This document shows, one piece after another, positions 17,092 to 25,553 of a stretch of 64,000 nt of DNA (the first letter of the stretch is position 1; every line of letters starts with the position of its first letter). The notes below the pieces were generated by a model. The model saw only the letters and a program-made list of their open reading frames with translations. It did not search any database and was not told the DNA's origin. The stretch is from Aquipseudomonas ullengensis (GTDB taxonomy: Bacteria > Pseudomonadota > Gammaproteobacteria > Pseudomonadales > Pseudomonadaceae). Where the stretch lies: assembly GCF_014174475.1 (NCBI RefSeq), contig NZ_JACJUD010000006.1, positions 1 through 64,000 on the forward strand, written 5' to 3'. The position numbers and the translations under genes were made by a program.

Positions 17092-18582
17092 TTACTTCTT
17101 GGCCGCAGGTACGGACTGTTCGGCGAGGCTGACCGCGCGGAACATGGCACGACGCTTGTTCAGGGTCTCTTCCCACTCCAGGGCCGGCTGTGAGTCGGCA
17201 ACGATGCCGGCCCCTGCTTGAACGTGCAGTTCGCCGTCCTTGATCACCGCGGTGCGGATGGCAATCGCGGTGTCCATGTTGCCGTTCCACGCCAGGTAAC
17301 CCACGGCGCCGCCGTAGACACCGCGTTTGACCGGCTCCAGCTCGTCGATGATTTCCATCGCACGGACCTTCGGCGCCCCGCTGAGGGTGCCCGCCGGCAG
17401 AATGGCACGCAGCGCGTCCATGGCCGACAGCCCTTGCTTGAGCTGGCCAGTGACGTTGGAAACGATGTGCATGACGTTGGAATAGCGCTCGATGACCATC
17501 TTCTCGGTGACCTTCACCGAGCCGGTGCTGGCGACGCGGCCGACATCGTTGCGGCCCAGGTCGATCAGCATCAAGTGCTCGGCCAGTTCCTTGGCGTCGG
17601 ACAGCAGGTCCTTCTCCAGTTCCACATCGGCCTCTTCCGTGGCCCCGCGCGGGCGGGTGCCGGCGATCGGGCGCACGGTGATCAGGTTGTCCTCGACGCG
17701 CACCAGCACTTCCGGCGAGCTGCCGACCACATGGAAGTCGCCGAAGTTGAAGAAGTACATGTACGGCGTCGGGTTGATGCAGCGCAGCGCGCGGTAGAGG
17801 TCGATCGGCGCCGCCTGGAACGGGATCGACATGCGCTGGGAAATCACCACCTGCATGCAGTCGCCGGCGAGGATGTATTCCTTGATCGCCAGCACAGCGG
17901 CCTCGTAGTCGTCGCGCTTGAAGCTGGAGACGAAATCCGGTTCGGCACCCGCCGGCGCGGCCAGGTCGACGCCCAGGCGCGGGGTGATCGGCTGGCGCAG
18001 CTGGTCCAGCAGTTGGCCGAGGCGCGCCTGGCCTTGCTCGAAGGCATCGGCAGCGGCCGGATCGGCGAGCACGATGGCGTGCATCTTGCCCGCCAGGTTG
18101 TCGAACACCACCACGGCGTCGGACACCATTAGCAGGATATCCGGGGTGCCCAGCGGGTCCGGGTTGGGGCTGGCGCCGAGTTTCTTCTCGACGTAACGCA
18201 CGCTGTCATAGCCGAAGTAACCGACCAGGCCACCGTTGAAGCGCGGCAGGCCGCCTAAGGTCGGTACGTTGTAGCGGGCCTTGAACTGCTCGACGAAATC
18301 CAGCGGATCGGCGCACTCATGGCGCTCCACCTCGACCCCGTCGACGCTGACACTGACCGTGTGGCCGTAGGCGCGCAGCACGGTGCGGGCCTGCAGGCCG
18401 ATGATCGAGAAGCGCCCCCATTTCTCACCGCCCTGCACGGACTCGAGCAGGTAGGTGTTGGGCGCATCGGCCAGTTTCAGGTAGATCGACAGCGGGGTGT
18501 CGAAGTCGGCGAGGGTTTCGAAAGCAAGCGGAATGCGGTTGTAGCCGTCAGCGGCCAAACGCAGGAATTCGTCGCGGGTCAT
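17092..18582 (-). CDS. trpE: anthranilate synthase component I
   Basis: Makes anthranilate from chorismate, the first committed step of tryptophan synthesis. The 496-aa protein shows the N-terminal feedback-binding motif LLESVQGGEKWGRFS and the catalytic IAGTRPRGATEEAD, GTLSGAPKVRAME and VQAGAGIVADS segments. The ATG at 18582, with GAGG 10 nt upstream, is chosen over an in-frame TTG at 18588. Here it is directly followed by trpG, so the whole trpEGDC set forms one operon. Confidence 0.95.
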   Translation of the reverse strand: MTRDEFLRLAADGYNRIPLAFETLADFDTPLSIYLKLADAPNTYLLESVQGGEKWGRFSIIGLQARTVLRAYGHTVSVSVDGVEVERHECADPLDFVEQFKARYNVPTLGGLPRFNGGLVGYFGYDSVRYVEKKLGASPNPDPLGTPDILLMVSDAVVVFDNLAGKMHAIVLADPAAADAFEQGQARLGQLLDQLRQPITPRLGVDLAAPAGAEPDFVSSFKRDDYEAAVLAIKEYILAGDCMQVVISQRMSIPFQAAPIDLYRALRCINPTPYMYFFNFGDFHVVGSSPEVLVRVEDNLITVRPIAGTRPRGATEEADVELEKDLLSDAKELAEHLMLIDLGRNDVGRVASTGSVKVTEKMVIERYSNVMHIVSNVTGQLKQGLSAMDALRAILPAGTLSGAPKVRAMEIIDELEPVKRGVYGGAVGYLAWNGNMDTAIAIRTAVIKDGELHVQAGAGIVADSQPALEWEETLNKRRAMFRAVSLAEQSVPAAKK

Positions 18583-18718
18583 GATCAATCAGCCTCATGG
18601 CCGGAAGCCTGTGGGCGTCCGGTAAGCAAAACACTGGGGTAGCAAACACGCCGGCGGGCCGGCCAAAAATCGATCAGGCGCGCCAACGCCAGCGGGCCAG
18701 GGCCTTGATGATTTTCAT
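18580..18718 (-). promoter_or_regulatory. candidate trp leader (Trp-containing peptide nested in gph 3' end, plus alternative hairpins)
   Basis: The last 14 codons of gph, from an in-frame ATG at 18718, read MKIIKALARWRWRA, with two Trp codons just before the stop. The Trp-codon stretch (18687-18694) can pair with 18649-18656 with one G-U. Downstream, 18659-18665 can pair with 18598-18604, which would exclude a strong hairpin at 18601-18622 (CCGGA...TCCGG) just before the trpE ribosome-binding site. Attenuation of trpE and trpGDC has been reported in P. putida. No U-run is seen, so control may be translational. The nested ATG lacks a strong Shine-Dalgarno. The mechanism is inferred. Confidence 0.5.
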
Positions 18719-19513
18719 GTTGGCAAGATTGAGCCAGTGTTTGCAGGGAACCGCCACGGTGCGCTCTCTCGGCTGCGGGTATTGGGAGGGGTTCGCCGAC
18801 ATTAGCGTAGCCTCGTCCTCCAGGCAACCACCCGGCAGCAGCTGGCGCAGGTCATCGAGCACCAGCTCCGGTTGCTCCTCGGCAATCGGCCGCCCGTGGT
18901 TGTAGCCATAGGACAGCCCCACGCACGGCACACTGGCGGCGCGGGCGGCGAGTACGTCGTTGCGCGAGTCGCCGACGAACAGCGCGTGCTGCGCCTCGAC
19001 GCCAGCCAGGCGCATTACATGCAGCAGCGCGGCCGGGTCGGGCTTCTGCTGCGGCAGGGTGTCGCCGCCAATGATCCAGCGGAAGTAGCGACCGAGCTTC
19101 ATCTCGTCCAGCAAGGGGGCGACAAAGCGCTCCGGCTTGTTGGTGATCAGCGCCAGCTCCACCCCCTGCTTCTTCAGCCACTTGAGGGTCGCGGTGACGC
19201 CCGGGTAGACGCTGCTCAGGTGATGGCTGCCGGCATAGGCCTGGTTGAACAGCTCCAGCGCCTGCTCGGTGTCCGCATCACTCACGGCGGCATGTTCGAT
19301 GCTGCCGGCCAGGGCGCGGCGCACCAGCACGCGGGCACCGTTGCCAACCCAGTCGCGCACCTGCTCAACCCCGGCTGCCGGACGATCGAGCTGGCCGAGC
19401 ATGCGGTCGATGGCCGCTGCCAGGTCCGGCACCGAGTCGACCAGCGTGCCGTCCAGGTCGAACATCACCAGGCGCGGCAGGCGGCCGTCGTAGAGGCCGT
19501 GCAGCAGGGTCAC
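18674..19513 (-). CDS. gph: phosphoglycolate phosphatase
   Basis: HAD-family phosphatase removing phosphate from 2-phosphoglycolate, a DNA-repair by-product. Motif I MFDLDGTLVDS (around residues 17-27), motif II LITNKPER, and motif IV FVGDSRNDVLAA are intact. At 279 aa it carries a C-terminal tail beyond the HAD core ending ARWRWRA, which may double as a trp leader. It overlaps rpe by 4 bp. Confidence 0.93.
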   Translation of the reverse strand: MTLLHGLYDGRLPRLVMFDLDGTLVDSVPDLAAAIDRMLGQLDRPAAGVEQVRDWVGNGARVLVRRALAGSIEHAAVSDADTEQALELFNQAYAGSHHLSSVYPGVTATLKWLKKQGVELALITNKPERFVAPLLDEMKLGRYFRWIIGGDTLPQQKPDPAALLHVMRLAGVEAQHALFVGDSRNDVLAARAASVPCVGLSYGYNHGRPIAEEQPELVLDDLRQLLPGGCLEDEATLMSANPSQYPQPRERTVAVPCKHWLNLANMKIIKALARWRWRA

Positions 19514-20184
19514 GCGCGCACCTGGGCCAGCTCGGCGCGCATGGCGTCGATCACCGCTTTGTAGTCCGGCTGGTTGAAGATCGCCGAGCCGGCAACGAAG
19601 GTATCGGCGCCTGCCGCGGCGATTTCGCGGATGTTGTTGACGTTGACCCCGCCGTCGATCTCCAGGCGGATATCGCGGCCGGACGCATCGATCAGCGCCC
19701 GCGCTTCGCGCAGCTTATCGAGGGTGCCAGGGATGAACTTCTGCCCGCCGAAGCCGGGGTTGACGCTCATCAGCAGGATCATGTCGACCTTGTCCATCAC
19801 GTACTTCAGCGCATCCAGCGAGGTCGCCGGGTTGAACACCAGGCCGGCCTTGGCGCCACCGTCGCGGATCAGCTGCAGCGAGCGGTCGATGTGCTGGCTG
19901 GCTTCCGGGTGGAAGGTCACGTAGGTGGCGCCGGCGTCGATGAAGTCGCCAATGATGCGATCAACCGGAGAGACCATCAGGTGCGCGTCGATCGGCGCGG
20001 TGATGCCGTACTTGCGCAGTGCCGCGCAGACCATCGGGCCGATGGTCAGGTTGGGCACGTAGTGGTTGTCCATCACGTCGAAGTGGACGATGTCGGCGCC
20101 GGCGGCGAGAACCTTGTCGACTTCTTCACCCAGGCGGGCGAAATCGGCGGACAGAATCGACGGAGCGATGGCGAAGGGTTGCAT
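19510..20184 (-). CDS. rpe: ribulose-phosphate 3-epimerase
   Basis: Interconverts ribulose-5-P and xylulose-5-P in the pentose phosphate pathway. The 224-aa TIM barrel shows IAPSILSADFARLGEEV, HFDVMDNHYVPNLTIGP, and SVNPGFGGQKFIP, with metal-binding His and Asp residues in place. GAGG lies 5 nt before the ATG. It is coupled to gph by an ATGA overlap. Confidence 0.95.
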   Translation of the reverse strand: MQPFAIAPSILSADFARLGEEVDKVLAAGADIVHFDVMDNHYVPNLTIGPMVCAALRKYGITAPIDAHLMVSPVDRIIGDFIDAGATYVTFHPEASQHIDRSLQLIRDGGAKAGLVFNPATSLDALKYVMDKVDMILLMSVNPGFGGQKFIPGTLDKLREARALIDASGRDIRLEIDGGVNVNNIREIAAAGADTFVAGSAIFNQPDYKAVIDAMRAELAQVRA

Positions 20185-20264
20185 GACGACCTCAGAGCTT
20201 GAATCACGGTGGCGCGATTGTAGCCTGAGTCGCCGTCAGAGGCAGTTGTCGTATGTCAGGGAGC

Positions 20265-20288
20265 GGCCCTCTCCGACGGGAGAGGGCC
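20265..20288 (-). terminator. hairpin at the end of the agt operon
   Basis: GGCCCTCTCC/GGAGAGGGCC inverted repeat just past the last permease gene on the minus strand. There is no clear U-run, so it may act as a weak terminator or as protection of the 3' end. Confidence 0.5.
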
Positions 20289-20299
20289 ATGCACGGGGA

Positions 20300-21127
20300 T
20301 TATTCCGGCATCGAGGTGCGCAGTTTCTCGCTGCGCCCTCGCAGCCACTCCAGGGTCAGCAGCATGACGATGGAGAAGCCGATCAGCAGGGTCGCCGCGG
20401 CGGCGATGGTCGGCGACAGGTTCTCGCGGATACCGCTGAACATCTGCCGGGGTAGCGTCGCCTGCTCGGGGCCGGCGAGGAACAGGGTCACCACCACTTC
20501 GTCGAACGAGGTGGCGAAGGCGAACAGCGCACCGGAAATCACCCCGGGGGCGATCAGCGGCAGGGTCACCCGGCGGAACGCGGTCAGCGGCGTGGCACCC
20601 AGGCTGGCGGCGGCGCGCACCAGGTTGTAGTTGAAGCCCTGCAGGGTCGCCGACACGGTGATGATGACGAACGGCACGCCGAGCACCGCATGCACCAGGA
20701 TCAGCGAGATAAAGCTGTTGCCCAGGCCCAGCGGGGCGAAGAACAGGTAGCTGGCCACGCCGACGATCACCACCGGGGCGACCATCGGCGAAATCAGCAG
20801 ACTCATCACCAGCGCCTTGCCGCGGAATTCGCCACGGGTCAGGCCGATCGAGGCCAGGGTGCCGAAGATCATCGCCAGCACGGTGGCGGCCGGCGCCACG
20901 ATCAGGCTGTTGGTCAGCGCGCGCACCCACTCGGCGGAGGTGAAGAAATCGGCGTACCAGCGCAGGGAAAAACCCTGCAACGGGTAGACCAGGAAGCTGC
21001 CGGAGTTGAACGACAGCGGGATGATCACCAGCACCGGCAGGATCAGGAACAGCAGCACCAGCGCGCACAGGCTGCGATGGGTCCAGAACCAGGCGCGTTC
21101 GATCGGCGATTTGTAGGGGCTCAGCAT
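20300..21127 (-). CDS. agtD: ABC importer permease (AgtD-like, PotC/PotI family)
   Basis: A 275-aa inner-membrane permease with about six helices and the EAA-type loop with conserved Gly (AAASLGATPLTAFRRVTLPLIAPG) that contacts the ATPase. Last gene of a four-gene importer; SD AGGAGA is 8 nt from the ATG. Matches the PA0606-type permease in PAO1; the agtABCD system there takes up 4-aminobutyrate and 5-aminovalerate. The symbol follows synteny, so substrate identity is inferred. Confidence 0.78.
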   Translation of the reverse strand: MLSPYKSPIERAWFWTHRSLCALVLLFLILPVLVIIPLSFNSGSFLVYPLQGFSLRWYADFFTSAEWVRALTNSLIVAPAATVLAMIFGTLASIGLTRGEFRGKALVMSLLISPMVAPVVIVGVASYLFFAPLGLGNSFISLILVHAVLGVPFVIITVSATLQGFNYNLVRAAASLGATPLTAFRRVTLPLIAPGVISGALFAFATSFDEVVVTLFLAGPEQATLPRQMFSGIRENLSPTIAAAATLLIGFSIVMLLTLEWLRGRSEKLRTSMPE

Positions 21128-21143
21128 CTCGATGTTCTCCTGA

Positions 21144-22391
21144 TCAACCCAGACGCAGGCGGCTAGCGCCCACCAGCCAGCTGTACACCACGTAGAGCAG
21201 CATGGTGGCGAACAGCAGCAGGCCGCCGAGGGCCGTGGCCATGCCCCAGTTGATGGTGGTGTTGGTGTAGAAGGCGACGAAGTAGCTGATCATCTGGTCG
21301 CTCGGGCTGCCCAGCAGCGCCGGGGTGATGTAGTAGCCAATCGACAGGATGAACACCAGCAGGCAGCCGGCGCCGACGCCAGCCAGGGTCTGCGGGAAGT
21401 ACACCCGCCAGAAGCTGGCGAACGGATGGCAACCAAGGGAAATCGCCGCGCGCATGTAGCTCGGCGAAATGCCCTTCATCACGCTGTAGATCGGCAGGAT
21501 CATGAACGGCAGCATGATGTGCACCATCGCCACGTACACGCCGGTGCGGTTGAACACCAGTTGCAGCGGCTCATCGATGATGCCCATGGCCAGCAGCGCG
21601 CCGTTGATCAGCCCGCCCGACTGCAGCAGCACGATCCACGCCGCCACCCGCACCAGGATCGAGGTCCAGAACGGCAGCAGCACCAGGATCATCAGCAGGT
21701 TGCTCTGCCGGGTCGGCAGGCTGGCCAGCAGGTACGCCAGCGGATAGGCCAGCACCAGGCAGATGGCGGTGATCACCAGGCCCATCCAGAAGGTACGGAC
21801 GAAGATGTCCAGGTAGATGGCCTGGTCCGGGGTAGCCGGGGCCAGCTCGCCGAGGTCGTCGATGCGGTGATCGAGGGCCGCCAGCAGGTAATAGGAGGTC
21901 AGCGCACTGTCGTTGCGGCGGATCACCTGCCAGTAGGCCGGGTCGCCCCAGCGCTCGTCGAGGTTTTCCAGCGCTTCTTTATAGGAGGCAGGCTCCTGCT
22001 TGAATGGCAGGGCACGGCCGGTCTTGGCCATCAGGCTGCGGTAGCCGGCCAGTTCCATGTTCAGGCGCTTGGACAGGTCGCCAATCGTCTGGTTCTTGCG
22101 TGCATCGGCCAGGTCCAGGCTGAGGGCCTTGTAGGTCGCCTCTTCCGGCAGGCCGCGTCCATCCCACGCGGCGATGGCCGCAACTGTACGCGGCAGAGCC
22201 TGCACCACTTCGGGGTTTTCCACGCTCTTGTAGAGCAGGATGCCGATCGGCAACAGGAACACCAGGACGAGGAACACCAGCAACGGCAGGATCAGGCCCT
22301 GCGCCTTGAGGCGATTGATCCGCTCGGCACGCGCCAGCTTCTGCTTCAACGTGAGGCCGGCGAACTCGGTGAGGGAGACGGTTTCAGCCAT
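21144..22391 (-). CDS. agtC: ABC importer permease (AgtC-like, PotB/PotH family)
   Basis: A 415-aa permease that is longer than usual because of an extended periplasmic loop between helix 1 and the core (about residues 60-190). The EAA loop (AAISLGCHPFASFWRVYFPQTLAG) is present. The ATG at 22391 with GGAG 6 nt upstream is chosen; the frame to 22451 runs into the intercistronic hairpins. It is 16 bp upstream of agtD in the transcript. Confidence 0.78.
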   Translation of the reverse strand: MAETVSLTEFAGLTLKQKLARAERINRLKAQGLILPLLVFLVLVFLLPIGILLYKSVENPEVVQALPRTVAAIAAWDGRGLPEEATYKALSLDLADARKNQTIGDLSKRLNMELAGYRSLMAKTGRALPFKQEPASYKEALENLDERWGDPAYWQVIRRNDSALTSYYLLAALDHRIDDLGELAPATPDQAIYLDIFVRTFWMGLVITAICLVLAYPLAYLLASLPTRQSNLLMILVLLPFWTSILVRVAAWIVLLQSGGLINGALLAMGIIDEPLQLVFNRTGVYVAMVHIMLPFMILPIYSVMKGISPSYMRAAISLGCHPFASFWRVYFPQTLAGVGAGCLLVFILSIGYYITPALLGSPSDQMISYFVAFYTNTTINWGMATALGGLLLFATMLLYVVYSWLVGASRLRLG

Positions 22392-22443
22392 TGCTAGCTC
22401 CGCTAAATCGAGCCGCACCAGGCGGCGAAAAAAGAGAGGAGCA

Positions 22444-22491
22444 GGCGCCACCGGCGCCGCCCCCTCTCAGACCTCCCCCGCAGGAGAGGGG
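22444..22491 (-). promoter_or_regulatory. tandem intercistronic hairpins between agtB and agtC
   Basis: Two stems: GGCGCC/GGCGCC with a 3-nt loop (22444-22458), and CCCCTCTC/GAGAGGGG (22461-22468 with 22484-22491). In ABC importers, hairpins after the binding-protein gene often protect its mRNA and reduce read-through into the permeases. That use here is inferred. Confidence 0.5.
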
Positions 22492-22502
22492 CATTACCGA
22501 AC

Positions 22503-23543
22503 TTACTTGGCGGCCCAGGCGTTGAAGCGCTGTTCCAGTTGCTCGCCGTAGTCGGCCCAGAAGGTCACGTTCATGGCCACCTGGCCCGCGATGTTTTCCG
22601 GGGTGGTCGGCATGTCGGCCAGCAGGCCCTTGTCGAGCAGCGCCACGGCGTTCTTGTTGGCCGGGCCGTAGGCGATGTTCGACGAGTAGATCTTCTGCTG
22701 CTCAGGCTGCACCGAGAACGCGGCGAAGGCCTTGGCCACGTCGAGGTCCTTGGCGCCTTTGGGGATGGCCCAGGAGTCGAAGTCGTAGACGCCGCCGTTC
22801 CATACCACCTTCAGGTTGCTCTCCTTCTGCACGGCGGCGATGCGACCGTTGTAGGCGGAGCTCATGACTACGTCGCCGGAGGCGAGGAATTGCGGCGGCT
22901 GGGCGCCGGCTTCCCACCACTGGATGCTCGGCTTGATCTGGTCGAGTTTCTTGAACGCGCGGTCCTGGCCTTCCTGGGTGGCGAGCACGGTGTAGACGTC
23001 TTTCGGTGCCACGCCGTCGGCCATCAGGGCGAATTCCAGGGTGTACTTGGCGCCCTTGCGCAGGCCGCGCTTGCCGGGGAATTTCTTCACGTCCCAGAAA
23101 TCCGCCCAGCCGGTCGGCGCACTGGCCAGTTTGTCGGCGTTGTAGGCGAGCACGGTGGACCAGACGAAAAAGCCCACGCCGCACGGCTGGATGGCACCGT
23201 CGACGAAGTCGGCAGCGTTGCCGAACTGGGCCGGGTCGAGCTCCTCGAACAGGCCTTCGTCACAGCCGCGCGCCAGCTCCGGCGACTCCACTTCCACCAG
23301 GCTCCACGACACGCTGTTGGTATCGACCATGGCTTTGACCTTGGCCATCTCGCCGTTGTACTCGCCGGCGATGACCTTGCCTTTGCCGGCCGCTTCCCAC
23401 GGCTGGTAGAAGGCCTTGGCTTGCGCTTCCTTGTTGGCGCCACCGAAGGAAATCACCGTCAGATCGGCGGCGGCCGCCTGGCCGGCACACGCCAGGCCGA
23501 GGGTCAGGGCGCCGAGGCGAAGGTTGCTGTGCAGTTTGTTCAT
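22503..23543 (-). CDS. agtB: periplasmic substrate-binding protein (AgtB-like)
   Basis: A 346-aa extracellular solute-binding protein of the spermidine/putrescine-type group. A Sec signal peptide covers about residues 1-26 (LGALTLGLACAGQAAAADL), followed by VISFGGANKEAQAKAFYQPW. The ATG at 23543 is preferred, with GGAG 8 nt upstream; the open frame to 23798 overlaps the ATPase gene. It would feed the AgtCD permeases, probably with short omega-amino acids if the agt assignment is right. Confidence 0.82.
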   Translation of the reverse strand: MNKLHSNLRLGALTLGLACAGQAAAADLTVISFGGANKEAQAKAFYQPWEAAGKGKVIAGEYNGEMAKVKAMVDTNSVSWSLVEVESPELARGCDEGLFEELDPAQFGNAADFVDGAIQPCGVGFFVWSTVLAYNADKLASAPTGWADFWDVKKFPGKRGLRKGAKYTLEFALMADGVAPKDVYTVLATQEGQDRAFKKLDQIKPSIQWWEAGAQPPQFLASGDVVMSSAYNGRIAAVQKESNLKVVWNGGVYDFDSWAIPKGAKDLDVAKAFAAFSVQPEQQKIYSSNIAYGPANKNAVALLDKGLLADMPTTPENIAGQVAMNVTFWADYGEQLEQRFNAWAAK

Positions 23544-23590
23544 TGTTGTTTTCTCCACGTGTGCGGTGTGCGGGTTGATAAACGAAGCAC

Positions 23591-24700
23591 TCATTCCACG
23601 ATCAGCGGATCGAGCGCGCGAACGTGTTCCACATGCCAGCCAAGCGGCACCACATCGCCCACGCCCAGGGCGGGATCGAGCTCGGCAATCGGCTGTTTGA
23701 CGAAGAAATCGGGTTTGCCACACACCTCCATGCGGATGCGCACGTGGTCGCCCAGGTAGATGAATTCCGCCACGCGCCCGGAGAAGCGGTTGGCGCACTG
23801 TTCGCTGGCGGCATTGAGGCGCACGCGCTCGGGGCGGATCGACAGAGTCACCGGCTCGCCGGGTGCGCCAACATTCACCGCCAGCGCCTCGATCTTCTCG
23901 CCACGGGCCAGGCCGACCACGCAGCGCTCGCCATCACGGCTGAGCAACTGGCCGCTGATGCGGTTGTTCTCGCCGATGAAGTTGGCCACGAAGGTGTTCT
24001 TCGGCGCCTCGTAGAGCTCACGCGGCGGGGCGATCTGCTGGATCTCGCCCTGGTGGAACACCGCCACGCGGTCGGACATGGTCAGCGCTTCGCCCTGATC
24101 ATGGGTCACGTAGACCACAGTCACGCCCAGGCGCTGGTGGATGTGCTTGATCTCCATCTGCATGTGCTCGCGCAGCTGCTTGTCCAGCGCGCCGAGCGGC
24201 TCGTCCATCAGCACCAGCTGCGGCTCGAACACCAGCGCGCGGGCCAAAGCCACGCGCTGTTGCTGGCCGCCGGAGAGCTGCGCCGGGTAGCGGTTGCGGA
24301 AGCTGTCGAGCTGCACCATCGACAGCGCGCGCTTGACCCGCTCGCTGACGTCGGTCTTGCTCATGCCGCGCACGCTCAGCGGGAAGGCCAGGTTCTCGGC
24401 CACCGTCATGTGCGGGAACAGCGCGTAGTTCTGGAACACCATGCCGATGTCGCGCTTGTGCGGCGGCACGTTGTTGATCGCCCGGCCGGCCAGGAGGATT
24501 TCGCCGGCAGTGGGGGTTTCGAAACCGGCCAGCATCATCAGACTGGTGGTCTTACCCGAGCCGGACGGACCGAGCAGGGTGAGGAACTCGCCTTTGCGAA
24601 TATCCAGATTGAGGTCTTTGACGATCAGGTTCTCGCCGTCGTAGCTCTTCTGTACGCCACGAAAACTGACCAGCACGTCGTTGCACGGAGTCTCGACCAT
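23591..24700 (-). CDS. agtA: ABC importer ATPase (AgtA-like, PotA family)
   Basis: A 369-aa ATPase energising the importer from the cytoplasmic side. Walker A GPSGSGKTT, the Q-loop, the signature LSGGQQQRVALARAL and Walker B LVLMDEPLGALD are intact, with a C-terminal TOBE-type regulatory domain. The ATG at 24700 is used; two preceding GTG codons are in frame. First gene of the transport operon, with a palindrome about 110 bp upstream. Confidence 0.85.
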   Translation of the reverse strand: MVETPCNDVLVSFRGVQKSYDGENLIVKDLNLDIRKGEFLTLLGPSGSGKTTSLMMLAGFETPTAGEILLAGRAINNVPPHKRDIGMVFQNYALFPHMTVAENLAFPLSVRGMSKTDVSERVKRALSMVQLDSFRNRYPAQLSGGQQQRVALARALVFEPQLVLMDEPLGALDKQLREHMQMEIKHIHQRLGVTVVYVTHDQGEALTMSDRVAVFHQGEIQQIAPPRELYEAPKNTFVANFIGENNRISGQLLSRDGERCVVGLARGEKIEALAVNVGAPGEPVTLSIRPERVRLNAASEQCANRFSGRVAEFIYLGDHVRIRMEVCGKPDFFVKQPIAELDPALGVGDVVPLGWHVEHVRALDPLIVE

Positions 24701-24807
24701 CACCACACCTTTTGTTCTGTTCTGCCGTGCCCTAAGACTAGGAAGAGCTGCAGCCAGCGCAAATCGGGCGGTATGAGAGATTGCTATAAGGCTTAGAGAG
24801 GAAGTGT

Positions 24808-24825
24808 TGTAGGGATCGCCCTACA
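24808..24825 (-). promoter_or_regulatory. perfect inverted repeat upstream of agtA (possible AgtR operator)
   Basis: An 18-bp perfect palindrome made of TGTAGGG and CCCTACA halves around ATCG, about 110 bp before the agtA start. It sits between the transport operon and agtR. LuxR/NarL-type regulators such as AgtR bind such dyads, and agtSR is reported to control agtABCD in P. aeruginosa. Binding is inferred. Confidence 0.45.
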
Positions 24826-24842
24826 GCGGTGCACTGACCTAT

Positions 24843-24908
24843 AGGAGCCAGCTTGCTGGCGATCAGATGCCCGCGCGGAGACTGCGGATCGCCAGCAAGC
24901 TGGCTCCT
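24843..24908. repeat. REPIN (paired REP elements)
   Basis: Two perfectly inverted 22-bp arms (24843-24864 and 24887-24908), each beginning AGGAGCCAGCTTGCTGGC, with a 22-bp loop. This is the typical paired REP organisation of Pseudomonas, located between agtR and agtA. Confidence 0.85.
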
Positions 24909-24923
24909 ACAAGAGCACGGTGT

Positions 24924-25553
24924 TCAGACCAGTTTGTGTTCCACCGCGTAGCGCACCAGATCGGCCACCGAATGCAGGCCGAGCTTCTGCAGCAGGCGCG
25001 CCTTGTGGGTGCTGATGGTCTTGCTGCTGACCGACAGCTGCTGGGCAATCTCGTTGACACCCTCGCCCTGCACCAGCCGCTCGAACACCGAGAACTCGCG
25101 CTCGGAGAGCTGCGCATGGGGCGGCCGCGAGTCGGTCAGGCCGACCTCGAAGACCATGCGGTCGGCCAGGTCCGGGTCGATGTAGCGCCCGCCGCTGGCG
25201 ACCTTGCGGATGGCAGTGAGCAACAGCGCCGGGTCGCTGTCCTTGGTCGCGTAACCGGCGGCGCCGGCCTTGAGCGCACGCGCAGCCATCTGCGCCTCGT
25301 CGTGCATGGACAGCACCAGGATCGCCGGCGGCTGGCTCAGCGCGCGAATCCGCGGGATCGCTTCCAGGCCGTTGACCCCGGGCATGGAGATGTCCAGCAG
25401 CACCACTTCGCAGGGAATCTGCCGTAGGGTTTCCAGCAGCTGCTCGCCGTTGCAGGCCTCGCCCACCACCTGCAGGTCCTTGGCCAGGCCGATCAGTTGC
25501 TTGATGCCCTCGCGGACGATGGTGTGGTCTTCGGCGACCAGGACTCGAATCAC
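24924..25553 (-). CDS. agtR: LuxR/NarL-family response regulator (AgtR-like)
   Basis: A 209-aa regulator with a receiver domain (VLVAEDHTIVREG; phospho-acceptor Asp in VVLLDISMPG; Lys in the ATKDSDP loop) and a C-terminal LuxR-type helix-turn-helix (LSEREFSVFERL...VNEIAQQLSVSSKTISTHKARL). It overlaps the kinase gene by ATGA, so the pair is made together. In PAO1 the equivalent pair PA0600-PA0601 (agtSR) controls uptake of 5-aminovalerate and 4-aminobutyrate. Confidence 0.88.
   Translation of the reverse strand: MIRVLVAEDHTIVREGIKQLIGLAKDLQVVGEACNGEQLLETLRQIPCEVVLLDISMPGVNGLEAIPRIRALSQPPAILVLSMHDEAQMAARALKAGAAGYATKDSDPALLLTAIRKVASGGRYIDPDLADRMVFEVGLTDSRPPHAQLSEREFSVFERLVQGEGVNEIAQQLSVSSKTISTHKARLLQKLGLHSVADLVRYAVEHKLV

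Noticed and set aside
24707..24800. Sigma54 promoter for agtA
   Set aside because: I looked for GG-N10-GC (TGGCACG-N4-TTGC) and found no convincing match; a weak sigma70-like pair is possible but not good enough to list.
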